A stretch of DNA of 64,000 bases from Eudromia elegans (taxonomy: Eukaryota; Chordata; Aves; Tinamiformes; Tinamidae), in NCBI GenBank assembly GCA_003342815.1, contig PTEX01000011.1:7206906-7270905 (forward strand), written 5' to 3'. The notes beneath the pieces were generated by a model. That model made no database searches. It worked only from the letters and a program-made list of their open reading frames with translations, and had not been told where the DNA came from. This document shows positions 12,565 through 26,200 of the stretch, one piece after another (the stretch's first letter is position 1; the number at the start of each line of letters is the position of its first letter). The translations under genes and the position numbers were made by a program.

Positions 12565-12928
12565 AACTGTGTAGATTGGATTATGAAATCATTATCTGAA
12601 ACACCTAATCAATCTGTGCTATATCAGCGTATGGTTGCTGAGGAGTAACTTGTAACCAGACCCAGTAATTCCCTCTTGTGTAGAGGGCATCTCCATGTGC
12701 GTATGCCAGTTAATGCTGGGAAAGGAGGAGATCCTTAGGAAAAGGAATGCGGCAAGGGCACAGCTGCAGACCAGATTCTAGAAAAGCCTTTTTAAATTAT
12801 GGAGAGAAAACTAAATAGAAAAATACACTAATTGTTCTAACTTCACTAGAATGCAAGACAGCTACAGGCTAGAGCTGAAGCACAAAGGCAGAGCTGCCTT
12901 GTCCTTTCACCCTACCACCTCTCCCCAG

Positions 12929-13027
12929 TATCAGGTTGCTAACTTAGCTTGGATGCCGTAATACTCATCGTGGCTCCAAAACTGAAAGGAGCACTTTATC
13001 AGTACTTGACTAAGCTCCAAAGCTTCG
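12929..13027 (+). other. Candidate noncoding exon, plus strand
   Basis: A strong polypyrimidine tract and acceptor (tttcaccctaccacctctccccag, AG at 12927-12928, shown in part as CACCTCTCCCCAG) precedes a 99-nt segment that ends at AGCTTCG|GTAAGG (GT at 13028-13029). All three frames contain stops, so if transcribed it is noncoding. It could belong to a divergent transcript from the CpG island at 7.1-7.7 kb. Chance is a real alternative. Confidence 0.25.
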
Positions 13028-13344
13028 GTAAGGGGAGAGTGAGTTAACAACTTGGCTGCAGCTGGATCTGAGACTCTGCAGTGTTTATCTATTAACTAAA
13101 ATCCTGGTTTGTGTCTTGTTTGCAGCCTGGCAAAGCAAAAGGGAATAATTTTTTTTTTCTCTTTACATTTCGTTATAGATACATTCTCTTCAGACATTAA
13201 TTCTGTGCAAACAAAAAAAAAAGGAAAAATAAGTCTGTGTTTGTATAAAGGAGCTTTATCTGCTTTTCTGTTTTCCTCAAGGTCTCTATTTTTCCTGAAA
13301 TAGTACCGAGCGTATGTGACAGATAGCTGCACAAAGTTACTCAC

Positions 13345-13520
13345 CTGTTTTTGAAAGATATCCATAAGAATGGTAGCATTTTTTCAGCTTCATTAAATAT
13401 TAAACAGAAATACCATATAATTATCACAGACACTCTTTTGGTAACCAAAAGATGATTAGAAAGAAGTCCATTTAATGCTGTGCAAAGCAAGGCCGGGAGT
13501 GTGCCTGTGAGGAAGGAGTA
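13345..13520 (-). other. Candidate exon, minus strand
   Basis: On the minus strand the acceptor CTGCCTTGATTTACAG (AG at 13522-13521) leads into a 176-nt segment open in one frame, ending at the consensus donor AAAACAG|GTGAGT (GT at 13344-13343). The open frame reads about 58 mostly hydrophobic residues (for example SVIIIWYFCLIF) with no recognised domain. A second AG lies 16 bases inside (TTCCTCACAG). No partner exon was identified. Confidence 0.2.
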
Positions 13521-16500
13521 CTGTAAATCAAGGCAGAAATGTATTCTAAAAATGTAAGCTTTATCAACACCAAAAAGATAACTGAATTCCATGCTAATTT
13601 CAACCAACTAACAAATGAAAACAATCAGGCTCGACCAACAGAGATGACAAACAGTTTTTTAGTTCCTAGAATATTTCTACATGCTAAAAATAGGCATTTC
13701 TCACTTTAATTGTGTGAGAAACTACAAGCTGGCAGTCAGTAGAAAGTCATAAAAAGGTGCATGGCTTGAAGATGAAAAAAGCAACAGGACAGACATCAGA
13801 GTGTAAAATTATGATAAAGTTGTATATATGAGATACTCTGCATGGCTGAGTTAATGGACTTGTTTTAAGTATGTCATAAACTAAAAGTTAGAGGAATAAT
13901 ACATATGAGGCAATATTAAAGGTTAAAAAAGCCAGATACCATGGGATTCACTGACAATTCAAACAAGCTATGTTCAGAACTGTAAAAGTGAAGACTTACA
14001 GAAAAAATGTCTTAGAACCAGTCCCACCTTCCATTCTTTTCATGACAGCTCCATAAGGATTTATTCTAGAAAGAGTTTACACGAATCATAAAAATTAGGA
14101 ATACAATATTACAATGTACTTTTTAGGAGAGGTGTTAGCGAAGTTTCTTGTTCTGTGTCAGACATGGATGAGCAGCAGAGAGTGTTTATTTATAATCCAA
14201 AAAGGGATTCAAAATGAACTATCTGCTCTGCTAAAGCGTCACTGGTCTAACTGGCTGTATCAAGCAGCACTGACACTGCATATGGATTTCAGAATCACAG
14301 ATATTTAGTCTTCAGGGCTTCTCTAATTTCAGGTTGATAATAGGAACTATTATATACTGATAACTGTTACTTAACTTGCACTAGACAGAGTCATCTGAGA
14401 GGATGATGTACAAACTATATTTCTTTACAGCATTCATTATTATTCAAAAAATGAAAAAGAAAAAGAAAAAGGGTTGTTTTTTCTCACTACCTTTGTACTT
14501 CATGATATCATAGTAATTAAATATGGGAGAACTCAGCATCAAATTATTAGTCTTACTACCAACTTTAACAGGAGCACTTCAGATTAAGATCTTTTATTAA
14601 AAAAAAGCCTTACTTTAAGATTTAGGCTGCTGAAAGTTTAGTCAATATGGTATTATAAATAATCATCTTTATGTTAATCATATGTTATGTTAATCAAAAG
14701 CCATCTAGGTTTTATCCATGTGAGCTTGAAAAAGGCACAATACTTTGTTTAGCCAAGGATTGAAGAAATGGAGATTTTATGTGAAATTAAGAAAAAACAA
14801 ACAAACAAAGAAGAAAAACAGGATAAAGAGAGTAAGTGGAAGGATACAGAGAATTAACTCATTTCTGTATTTTAAAAAATTATAGGATTTTTCAAAAATC
14901 TGCACTTTCTTTTTTTATATCTCTAATATATGTCGGGATGAAACACACAAACTGCTAAGGTCGTGATTGTTTTCTGGAAGCAGCTCCCAGTATAGAGTTA
15001 TCTGCACAGTGAGAAGAGTGCTAAAAGTGACAGCAAACGGAAAGTACATTAAGAATGTATTTTCATATTTTAAATTGGGAATGACCTTGGGTGTTGCCTG
15101 ATCCTACTATTGTTACAAATGTTCATACAGTGACTAACATTGACATTGGAACATTCAGAAACAAATATATTAATTAGTCAACTTGATGAACAGGTTTGTG
15201 GTCATGAAACTCCTGGCAGCCTACATAAGTAATTGAAAGCTCCATGCATTTCATGTGAAATGGAGACCTGGAATCTGGGACCTCTGTTTTGTTGCCTACT
15301 GCAAATTTCCTTTTGCTCATCAGCAAATTGTCTTGCAGACAATCCTGAAGACTGAAAGCTGCTTAGCAATACCATGACCAAGAGCCAAAGTGCTTGTGTG
15401 AGCTGAGAATCTTTGCTCCCTGAAGGGGATGAATCCAGCAAGTCTGGGCAGGTTTTCAATCTGAAGGAAGAATATGGAGGCACATTACTCTTCTCTGTCC
15501 TCCTCTGGCAGATACAGAAATCTCATCCCCTTGTACATGTATAAAAGGAAGACCCCTCTTTTTGCTTGAGTGTGCAAGTTTCATTTCATTTAATGGAATT
15601 AAACATTCTGCTGCTGATACAGGAAAGTGACTTTTGGCCAGTTTATAAGTAGCAGTGAAAATGTTAATTTTTCAAGCCCACATATCTGAGCACAAAGACT
15701 GCTAGAAACACTACCTCTAGAATGTTGATAAAGCTTCTGAATTTATAGACAAAATCTATCAAGAAAACAAACCCAGTTATCAGAGTACATGAAAAAGGTT
15801 TGTTAAATGAACATTCTGACTATAGAAAAAGCACTTGAAAATTGGGAAATGATAGAGACAAATGTACTTACACAACCTTAATTTAGGAGATTTGTTGAGA
15901 GAATTACAATTTTGATTAAATAATTCAGTACTATATTTTTTTCACCCTCCTGACAAGTGAATCTGGGTTGCATGATGATACAATGTTTCCCTTTGAGACG
16001 TTTTCAGAATGAGGAGTGATTGCAATTGTAGGCAGGTCCTTACCCGAAGCATGACAACACTGGAGTTACTCAGGAGAGAGGTCACAGGAGCTTTTTCTAA
16101 GCAGAGGGTCATCTTTGGAAACTGTTGCATCGATGTTATTAAGCTGTCCCAATTAAATAAGATGTTTGTCTAGCCAGGCAGGGGATGACATTTGGCTTCA
16201 AAACAGTAGGACCAAATGAATAAAATTTGGTAAAGTCATAAGCAGCAAACTGCAGAATCATCTAAAGGAAAACACTGTTAACTAACACATAGCTGTCTGG
16301 AATACATCTAGACAGTGAGAGATATGACTAAGTGAGGAAGACAGGGAAATTTCTGTCTTTCCAGTCTTAAAAGGTATATTATTGATACAGCACAGGCTGA
16401 ACACTGAGGTTTTCAAATGTACAAGTTTCCCCATGCTAATGATTCATTTAAAACTTAGGTTGAGCAAGTGCCTTTTATACTAATACCAACACTAAAACTC

Positions 16501-17375
16501 TAAATTCCTGCATCTGCTTTATATCTGCTTCACATACTTTCCTATCCTAGAATTATATCCAGCATACTGACTTTTCAGTTCTAAAAACTCCGGTCTGAAA
16601 TTCACCCCACCCTGTAACTTAGAGAAGAACTGAGCAAACCAATCAGCACATATTCAGCTTTATGATTACGAGTTATTCCATTGCAGTTAGCCTTGCCCCA
16701 CCTTGGGTGTGATGCTGACCTCAGCAAGAGCAGGGTACCTTGTTAATGCGTGACTTGCCTGTTGACATTATTCTTACTCCTTCCCACCTCCACCTCTAAA
16801 AAATTCTAGATCTTAGTAACAGTGTTAGCTGACATCAGCAGATACTTTCAATTGCATCAGTAAGGAGATACAACTGATGAAACGTACCTGAGACTATATA
16901 ATAGAAGTCAATATACCTATTGGCTGTTCACATGCATGCATATATAATCTTATAGTTGTTGACTGATCTGTGCAAATCTAGAGGTAGAGCTTACAGTTAT
17001 GATGATGGCTTGAAAGACTCTTAAGTTTTTACTCATTTTGCTTTCTTTTTACGAAATAACTCAATAGAAAATTGATCCTCAAATAATTATTGCAGACTAG
17101 TTGGAGACTTATCAAATGTATGCCAATATTTTCCAGTGCATTTAATGCAGCATAATTAAAAGGACAGACTCCTTGGCAATAACTTGTCAGAAACAAATCT
17201 GAATTTTGTTNTTCCATTTTATACCACTCCTTCTGTGTTTTAACCTAAAATTCAGCAAATGGGAGTGAGAAGTGCTAGCAGTTGTTGAGCAGAGCTCAAG
17301 GATCCCTTTGTACAAACCCTTTTTCTTTTCTTTAGGTCTCTGAGAACAAGAGCCTGAATGAATCTTATTGTTTGT
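13521..17375. other. Intergenic, no gene seen
   Basis: AT-rich DNA with only short, domain-free open frames on both strands. No repeat family was recognised. Confidence 0.65.
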
Positions 17376-17524
17376 AATCATAGAATCATAGGATCATAGA
17401 ATGCTTAAGGTTGGAAGGGACCTCTAGAGGTCATCTAGTCCAACCCCCTGCACACACAGGGTCACCCAGAGCACGGGGCACAGGGTTGCATCCAGGCAGG
17501 TTTGGAAGATCTCCAGCGAAGGAA
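17376..17524 (-). mobile_element. CR1 LINE 3' end, 5'-truncated
   Basis: On the plus strand the element opens with ATCATAGAATCATAGGATCATAGAATG (the octamer-type 3' repeat, reversed; key word ATCATAGAAT), then GGTTGGAAGGGACCTCTAG and CATCTAGTCCAACCCCCTGC. This is the hallmark 3' UTR of avian CR1 read in reverse, so the element lies on the minus strand. Similarity fades after CTCCAGCGAAGG near 17524. About 150 bp remain of a 4.5-kb element, a typical dead-on-arrival copy with no coding capacity. Confidence 0.93.
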
Positions 17525-20060
17525 TACCCTGTTTTACTTTTTGGCTACTTGTTTCTGAAAAACTATGAAACAGGGCATAAGAGAGAAACTCTAACTAGTC
17601 ACTAGCTTCNCCATCAAGAGTGAGTTTAAGCAAGCCAGTTAAACTGGCACCCCGTTAAAGAAGTGTCTTTAAGATCTTTAAGAAGTGTCTCCTAAAATGC
17701 AACCCGGTTTATTTTTATTAGTATAAACAGACATCTACTGATTTAACCTGATCAACATTTTGGTCTTGAAGTCAGGAGAGTGACTGGATAAAAGAAGTAA
17801 TCCCCTATTTGAATAATAACAAGGAAGAAGCCACGTCGTACGTGATGTGACAGTGATCCTTGCAGGACAAAATTCAGAGAGTGCAGGGGACATGTCACGC
17901 TGTTCATACCATGTGGTGCAGCCTGTGTGAATTCCAGCAGATCCAGTTTCAAGTTAACTCTGTGTTTATACTACTGGTGGTCATCTGTTACACTAAGGAA
18001 AGATAATTTGAAAGTCGTCATCCTTGTTAATACTAGCTAAAAACTCATTCAGCTCTTTAATTAAAGCAAACAAAATGATTACTAGCAGGAACAACAGCCA
18101 TATGCAGGACCTTTAACCATTCTCTTTCTAGACTGATATTCAAGACTAGGCTGAATGCATTCCTAGGAGACACGTATTTGGAAGACAAGCACTATTTTAA
18201 TTCACTGTGCGGTTTCTCAGCATAGTGGGTCTCTAGGAATATTTCCTCTCACGTCAATCCCTGTAAGCATTTCATAGAACACAATCTGTTCTGGGAGGTC
18301 TGTAAATCTCAATGCATGTTTTCAAGTTTTATCATGACTCAAAATACAACATGCAGAAGGCAGATAGCTGAAGAATAAAGCAAGTGCAACCTATGTAGTC
18401 CTGCTAAAGATATTACTTGAATTTTTATTTTCCTTGAACCCAAATTAAACTTTTAATACAAACAAAGTAATCCAAAACCATCTGGCACCACAATTTGGGA
18501 TTTTGTAATGCTTTAATGCAAAACATGTGAGCAGGATGTCCAGAATGTCTGTGCCAGTGGGTTGAATTAATAGATGTAGAAAAGACTTAACTTTGCAAAA
18601 GTTTTGTTAGTATATATTATGTCTGGTCAACTAAAACTTATATATATAAAACCTATATCACTACTGTTCAGCAAAGATAACTTCTGCACTCTTACCATTC
18701 CCTGTCTGATTGTTGTCACTTTACTGTCTGAACTCAGAGGAATAATCAAGATCAGAGAGAAGGTCGCCAGATCCTTGGTCTACAAGTTCTCCTGAAGCTC
18801 TTCCCAACCCTACATTTCTATTTAACAAGCAGTGGGAATAACTACAATAAAAGACGGCTTTCAGTTCAGTTCNCTTTCTTCCTCTCAGAGCTGAATNCCA
18901 CAGTGAGTCATCCCTGGGTGACCAGGCAAAGTCTTGTTCTGCCCTAATGGAAGCCCAATGTTTGCAGAAGCCTGGGCAGGCTGCAGCTGAACTGCCTCCT
19001 TACACATTTCACAAGAACATNTTCTCCTTCTCCTGACCATGTCTCTCCAAGATACAGAAACATTCTTCCAATATGTATTTGTGAAAAATTCTTCCAATCC
19101 TTATTTTATCTTTCGAATTCCTTAGTGTTCCAACCCGTTATCTTCCTCAGCTAGGGGTCCATGACCATGGGCATAACCCTGTTAGATCCAGGTTGCTTAC
19201 AACTCCTCCAAATTTCAGAAAATATGAAGTTTATTGTCAACTTAATTGAAAATAGACCCAAAAGAATTCATGAGAAATTATTAATTCAAAATTCTGATTA
19301 TTCCCCAACACTGCAGCTGAACAAAAAAAATTCATCCCAAGTTGACTGTTTTGCATTAATCCATTCAATGCCCTGTTTGACTGGTGCTGTAAATTCTGCT
19401 GATTATCTGGTCTGCTGGAAGATGACTCTCCTCTCTTCCAACTTAGGATTTTCTTTGCACCACTCTACCAGTATCGTGCCTACAGCATCACCCACTGTAA
19501 CACAATGTCACCTGAGGATGGAGAGGCTCTGATACTTCCTGCTCTGCTGATGGTTTTGGGACATGTTTGGCATGCTCTCACAGTCCTGCACTATCATTTC
19601 AGCCCTTTTGGCTATTTGCAATAATCTACTGGCTATCCCAATATGGAGAATAAAAGTGTTCCAACCTTGAACACAGAAGCCCTATGTTTATAGATACAAA
19701 GGGGAACTTGACACCTCTACTCTGACTTGACTTGTACACCACACTGGTCAGCTTGATTTGATGTATTTTCTAAAGAGTATCAGTGGCCTTCAGAGTCCAC
19801 AATAATGGTCAGAAAAGACATTCTGAGAACCAACCACTTGGAAGAGAATCCAAAAAAACTCTTTACTAAATGTTCATTTCTAATTTACACCAGATGTTAG
19901 CAGCACAGGAATGAAACCACAGCCAACTGCTGACTTACAGCTCATAAAGTAGCATGGCTGTATCTGCATGTGCTGTGACCTCCAAATCTTTCTTGCCAAT
20001 GGAGTACAATTAAGCTTTCTGTCATGTGGGTTGGCACTTGTCTGCACAAAGCTTTCAACC
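17525..20060. other. Intergenic, no gene seen
   Basis: The longest open frame is 123 codons (19161-19532, plus), without a recognisable domain or codon signal. The minus-strand frame at 18885-19097 has a vague Cys-X2-Cys pattern, judged too weak to call a retroelement relic. Confidence 0.6.
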
Positions 20061-20066
20061 CTACCC

Positions 20067-20218
20067 TATAAAAGGGCTGCCCCTTCCCCTTCTACTGCTC
20101 TCTCCTCTTTTCTCAAGTCATGCATCTTCCTGCAGCTCCAGTAATGGCCCTGCATGTCCCATGGCTGCTCTTAGCTGTGGATATCTCCTGTCCGGTGCAG
20201 GAGCAGCTACCATGGTGA
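20067..20218 (+). promoter_or_regulatory. TATA box with short downstream ORF (candidate start)
   Basis: A consensus TATAAAAG lies at 20067-20074. About 30 bp downstream a pyrimidine-rich stretch could hold a start site, and the first ATG after it (20120) opens a 32-codon frame ending at 20218. Its core, MALHVPWLLLAV, looks like a signal-peptide hydrophobic run. It could be a small secreted peptide, the first exon of a longer gene, an LTR-type promoter or chance. No LTR ends were identified. Confidence 0.2.
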
Positions 20219-23200
20219 CTTCCTGCTCACATGGCCTCTGCCCCAAGCTGCCTTCTTGTAGAAGAGGCAATGAAGAGTTTTGTGTTCCCCTGTCATATTA
20301 AAGTCAGGGATTTTATGGGGTTTAGGCCATCCTCTATAATGACTGCCTCTTTTACGTTCTTCTGCTTCATTTCCACCAATGCTTTTTCATGGCTTACCCA
20401 AGACCCTAACCACAGACTTGGGGGCACAGGACTTTCTTGCTGATGCACGAGCATTCTTCACTTCTTCCTATAAAGTCTTTTAACATTAGATAGTCTTTTC
20501 ACATTCCTCAGTCCTGGTGCTCTCTAAAAGAGGCGGAACGTAGCAAGATGGCCTTGTGGCACCCCTAGCAAGAGAGGAAATCAAGGAGCACGAGGCCTAA
20601 GAGCTCTGTGGAACGGTACCTGCCAGGGCCGTCCTGCTCTCATGGTAGAGCACAAGTAGATTTTGCAGCCTTGACAACAGAAGTGTGGTAGCACAAAGTA
20701 GCATGAGAGAGTGGGGCATGGGCACCTCCTGGGCTTCCATGGATATGGAAAAACCCAGTGTACGGTGCCAAAGAAGCATGGATAATGTATATATTAATGT
20801 GCTGCCTTCCAAACATATTTGAAAGTCATGCCTTCAGCAAAGAAAGGTTTCTATGTCAATTTTACAGATAATGCAAGTGTTTTATTCCCTTTGCAAGTCC
20901 CTTTTTGAAACAGTAGAAGCAGAAAAGCTCTTTTTTTCCTTCCTTTTCTTCTCCACTAGAAAGTAGTGATTCACACTATTCTAGGTGGTTTAGGTAGTGG
21001 TATAGTAAAATGACTTATACCCAGTCCCCAGCTGATCAGAGGAAGGGCTGGGTAGCCCTCTGGGAGCTCTTGACCCACCAGCATATGGGTCAGTCACAGT
21101 CTCAGCAGGACTAGAAGGATTTTGTGGTGCCAAAACTATTGCCAGCTATCAGCTTACACTTTGAAATGCATACATGTGCAACAGGCCAACATGGTGCATG
21201 AACGTGAGAGGCAGCTTTTCCCTGGCAGGGTTGATCCCTACCAGGGTAAAGGATAGAGAACTCACCTGGCATTAAGCCCTTTTAGGCCGATTTTCAAATT
21301 AAGAAAACCCGATAATCATGTCAGTAAATTCATCACGATAATTAAATGAATCTGGGAATCCAGGACTGGAATCCTCGGCACAACTTCAAGCCTCCCCTCG
21401 GCATGCTGAAAAGCACATCATGATTACTGGGTTGTGTCAGATGAAGAAAATCAGGCAAAAGTTAAGGCAGAAACCTGTTTTCTTCAGTTCGCTTATGCCT
21501 CTGTTGAAGCCTTAGGCGGCTATTTCTTGTGAGAAGTGCAGCTCACCTCACCCAGCAGCCATACGGGTCTGTGTTTCCACATTTGCTATGCAAACAGGCG
21601 GAATGGACTGGCAGGGCCAGCACAGCTGCTGTCACCCGTGAATGTCACCACTGCTGTGGGACAGAGACACGGCGCGCGCTTTGCCTCGAGCTTCTCAGCC
21701 ACTTGTCTGCCAGCGGTGGATGCAACGGGGGACTCAAGTTTGGAAATGTTGTTCCTCTCAAATCCACAAGCCTTCTGTCTCTCAGCTCTCCTCTGCAGCC
21801 TCTCTCTTTGTTTCTAATTCAAACAAATTCCTGGTTGCCCACCCTTGCCAACTTTGCTTTTCCAGTAGTCTCCCAGAGAGCAAGCTACACCAGCATTAGT
21901 AGTTTTATAGTGTGTTTACTGATACATCTTAGTAATTATTTTATTTCAGAATAAAGTCTATTTTTCAAATTAACAGTATGTAAGCATCTAACTTCGACCA
22001 TTTTGGTATTTGATTAAAAAAAAAAAAAAAAAAAGCAGTGTTTATAGTACCTTGAACCCTAAAATAACTGCCAGTTTACTGTCCCTGTTGCCAAGTCATG
22101 GCTAGGGAGAATCTAATCCATCTTCCTAAGGGCCTGCGTGTTTCCCAAAACTGTGAGCCTTCATGTCAGCCACAAGAGGGAGGACGTGACATGCACTACA
22201 CTGAAGTTTCTGGTTTACCAAGGAAATTTCTAGTTTACAAGAAACTCGTTTATATTAAGCTTTTACTTTAAATCAGTTTGATCAAAATCGGTGCAAGAAA
22301 TTGGCTGACATTTGTAGTTAAGTTGAAGAAGAGTGTATTTAGGGTTGCCATAAACAGATTCCAGATTGACATAAGTTAAACAAAGTGTCTTACAGAAGTG
22401 TTTATAGCAGTTTAACTAAATTGGTTGAAATCTCCATGGAAGATTAACCAGGGGGACTTTGTGTTTGGATAAACACTAAGGCTGAAATACACTAATTTAG
22501 CATAGAACAGAAATGTTAGTCTGATTTAACTTCAAAAGTAAACTGTCTACTTTATTAACCAGCACTTCACAGAAAGCCCTGAAGAAGAGACTTCTCATCT
22601 ATTGCTTCTGTTTGAAAATTTCTCATTAATTTCTGTTGTTAAATCCGCCTCATGCAGAAAGCCTCCTGACACTAGGACACTGTGGGAATGCAGTTGCACA
22701 GCAGCAGGCAGCCATGAGGAGAGGTTCCAATGTTTGCATACCACCAGCACTGAGCCTTGTATTTAAAGCAGAGTTTGTAGCAGACTATATGGTCAGTTTC
22801 TTAAAAAACCCCGCAGTAGTACTTGTTTGAAATGCTGATGTTGGGGCGCTGCTGATGTGTTTGTTTACTGGATTCTTCTGGACAGAGCAAAAAATCAATG
22901 TTCAGAGTGATCCAAAGAGAAAGGTTTTGTTCACCTTCCTGGTGTGTGGGTCCGTGGAATCTCTTCTGGATATTCTTCCCATTGCTGGCTTCTCTCAGCC
23001 GGGAATGCCTCGTTCCTCACTTTCACATGCTTCCTCCTAGGCTTTGTAATCTACATTGCCCCAAGCAAGTGCAGCTGTCATGATGGTTCACAGATCAAAA
23101 TTCTGCCTTTAAAGTAGCTGAGGCTTGATCCATTTATTACTTTGAAGATTATGACCAAAGCCTTAAACTGGCATCTGAAATATGAAACTTCAGCATTTGA

Positions 23201-26200
23201 TGAGGCCCAGGAAACCTGCGCGAGAGGCAGCTATTGTAACCAATGCAATGTGACTATAAAGAGAAGCAAAAGCAACCAGCACTGCAGCAAGAATAAGCAG
23301 AAGTGCAAAGTAAAGTCTGAGCAACTCTGAAACAAGATTAAAGATAAGACAAATTTAAAATGAAGGAGGAAAAATCTGAGCGCAACATCAATCAGGCACA
23401 GAAGCTGGCGGCTTCTGCAGATGCAAATGCCAAAGGGCCAGGCAGTGGCATCCATCATGTTCAGGAGCTGCTCTTAGCAAGGCACACACAGAGAAAGAGT
23501 GGGGTGCCCTGGCAGTCAGAGGTTGGTGAGGGAGAAGCCTGGAATGAGCAGGACGTGGCGAGTGGCGTCCTTACACAGCCCTGTGTGGATGCAGCTGGTA
23601 TCAATGGAGGAAAATAAACTGAGGAGGGTTTTAGTAGTGACAGTCACATGCTCATAACTTTCTTTTGCNTAAAAGAGGAACATCTTTTCTTGAAATTCTG
23701 TTAAAAGAAAGTTTTACCTATGTATTTACCCGCATAGTATTAGAGTGCCAAAAGTGCAGCCATGGGCTTATCAAATCAAAGCAGAATGAAATTCACAGTT
23801 TCAGTGAAGGAGCACACGTTTCAACAGCAGCGTACAGATGCTAAGTTTAAGGATGGATGGATGGATCAGAAATAGTTCAGTAAGNTGCCACTGAATCAAC
23901 AGTTTCAAATGGAAAACTGTCTTGGTTGGAAGAAGTTTCAGAAAGCTTGAACTGTTACACTGAAAGTGCTGCTTTTCATTTCCCCATTCCCATGACCAAA
24001 TGTTCATCATCATTGCCGTTACAAGTTTATTATAATTCTAAATACGATTATACTATGACTCACGGATAGACCAAATGACAGAAAATGCAAACTGACAACA
24101 TGGAAAGAGATTCAGATATTAGAATTATTCAGCTCNGCATATACTTTATGGAGGTTCCCATTATACAATTCATATTAGACTTTTGTTTTCTGGTACTTAT
24201 CACTGACTTCTGTAATTTAAAGTCACTACAACTTAATTATACTCTGCATACTCACTGTCTCACATTCCACACTACTGCCTGTATTAAAGGCTTTCCATCT
24301 GAATGCTGAAGAGAACAGCCCAAAATGAAGAAAAATAAATGAGTCAGATTTTGTATTTTCCATCAATTGTCATTCATAAAGGGACAAATCTGTAATTGGT
24401 TGACAGAGCAAATGTGGGCAACCTTGTTCATACAGCTAGTCCTGGTTCATCCATAGCACTTGCTCACAGTGTAGACTCAGGACTCTCAAGGATCCAGGAA
24501 GAAGTGCATTTGAGATGGCAGATCATCACATACAGGATAAGGAGCAGCTTAGCTGTTATAGCAGAGGGCCTGAATCTGAGCTCCAAGGAAGCTCTTTCCA
24601 GGTCTGTATCCTAATTTGGACAACAATATAGATTAACTGAGTTAACTCAGTTATGGCGAATGAAATAATCACAGCAAAGTGAGTTCACAGCAAGATGTTA
24701 GTGCCAGATTAATTACATCATATACAGACACATTGTAACTTTCTGTTGAGGGACAGTTCATAGATGACTTCCAAGAAGTGAAGCTCTAGTTTAGAAATAG
24801 ATGTTAACTGCTTAGTGGTCGTACTTTTGTTTTGACTAGGTATTTATTTTATCTAGTTACTCAACAGCCAGCTGAACAGAGCCCCAGCAGCTGAAAGGAA
24901 AAATATGAAAAGCAGCTAAATATTTTGTCATATATATGTATATATATCTTATATATATTTACTTCTTCAACATAGGCTGTTAGACCACAAAATAACCACA
25001 TCTGGTTGATCCTTTCACATAGTATCCTGCATGTTGCATAGGTGAACAGAATTGCTCCAGAGATTGCCCCATCAGAGGCTGCGCAATTGGCACAAGAAAA
25101 CAGAACTTCTTCTATTTTCCTGTAACAAATTGGGGGCAGGAGGAAGATAGGCTAAGAAGTGATAAAGACAGTGCAAGTATAAACATCCTTGCTTGTTTCC
25201 CAGTCCTCTTCTCACAGTCTCCCACAAATACACATTTGGGCCATGGGCTCTACTGCTCAAAAAGCACAAAGGTGAGAATGTCTCTGAATACCATCCTCGT
25301 CCTCTAAAACAACTTAGCTGCATGTACAATGGCAACTGTTTGTGCATGATGCAGTCATACCAGCTCCAAAGACATCTTCAAATATAGTGTCCTCTATCTA
25401 CATGTGCAGCTGTGCTCACAAACGAATTACAGTGTCTCTCTTCTGTGCGAGTCTAGATGCAGTCTGCAGTTGATGGATTGTAAGTACTTGGCTGCAGAAA
25501 CTCTCACATATTTTCTATATCCCTGCATTTAATCGACATGACAGCCATCTCCAGCACTTCAGTACCAGCAGCAAACACAACACAGAGACAATGGCTTCAA
25601 TTTGCTTCTCCTTAAATGCTCTAAATTCCACATACAGGATAGTGATGAGAGTATGACGCAAGATCCCAGACTGGCTTGTTTTGTCTTCAACAGAAATTAA
25701 AGCTGAGGATTACCCAAAGAAGGAAAACTTTAAGGGTATGATCACTAAAGAGCCAGAGGAACACTTATAAAAATAATCTTGGGGAGGCTTTATACGTACT
25801 GGCTGATACTCACATATCCATAGAGTATTTGATATTTGCTGTTTGAACAAGAGAATTAATTTGTATTTTAATAAAGTTTCCAGCTCTTTGTGTAAAAATG
25901 CAGAATAGAAATTGTATAGAAGTTGAAAAAATAAGAAGTTGCATTCTTGAGTTTCTTTTTCTTTTTTTTTTGGCTTATCTTGGACTTCAATATTTCTCAT
26001 AGTTTCCTTTCCAACTCCCTTATGTGCTCTCTTGACTAAAAAAGCATGGCCTGTGGCGGTAGTTACAAACAACTGAGCTCAAACTCCTTTCTGATTCATC
26101 CATACAGGACTTCTGAGCAAAAATTTTAACATGTTCCTACTCTTCCTCCCTTCTGAGGGTGAGCATGTTTTCTCTTTGATACCTCCTTCTTACGTTACAA

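Noticed and set aside
17411..17605. 64-codon plus-strand frame
   Set aside because: Mostly antisense to the CR1 3' UTR; not a gene.
18885..19097. Minus-strand frame with Cys-X2-Cys and basic residues, faintly like a retroelement integrase zinc region
   Set aside because: The resemblance is very loose, contains unresolved bases, and flanking sequence shows no supporting polymerase or LTR signal.
21529..21954. 141-codon plus-strand frame, the longest in the gene-poor interval
   Set aside because: Ser/Leu/Thr-rich without domain; within the tail expected by chance in 64 kb of six frames.
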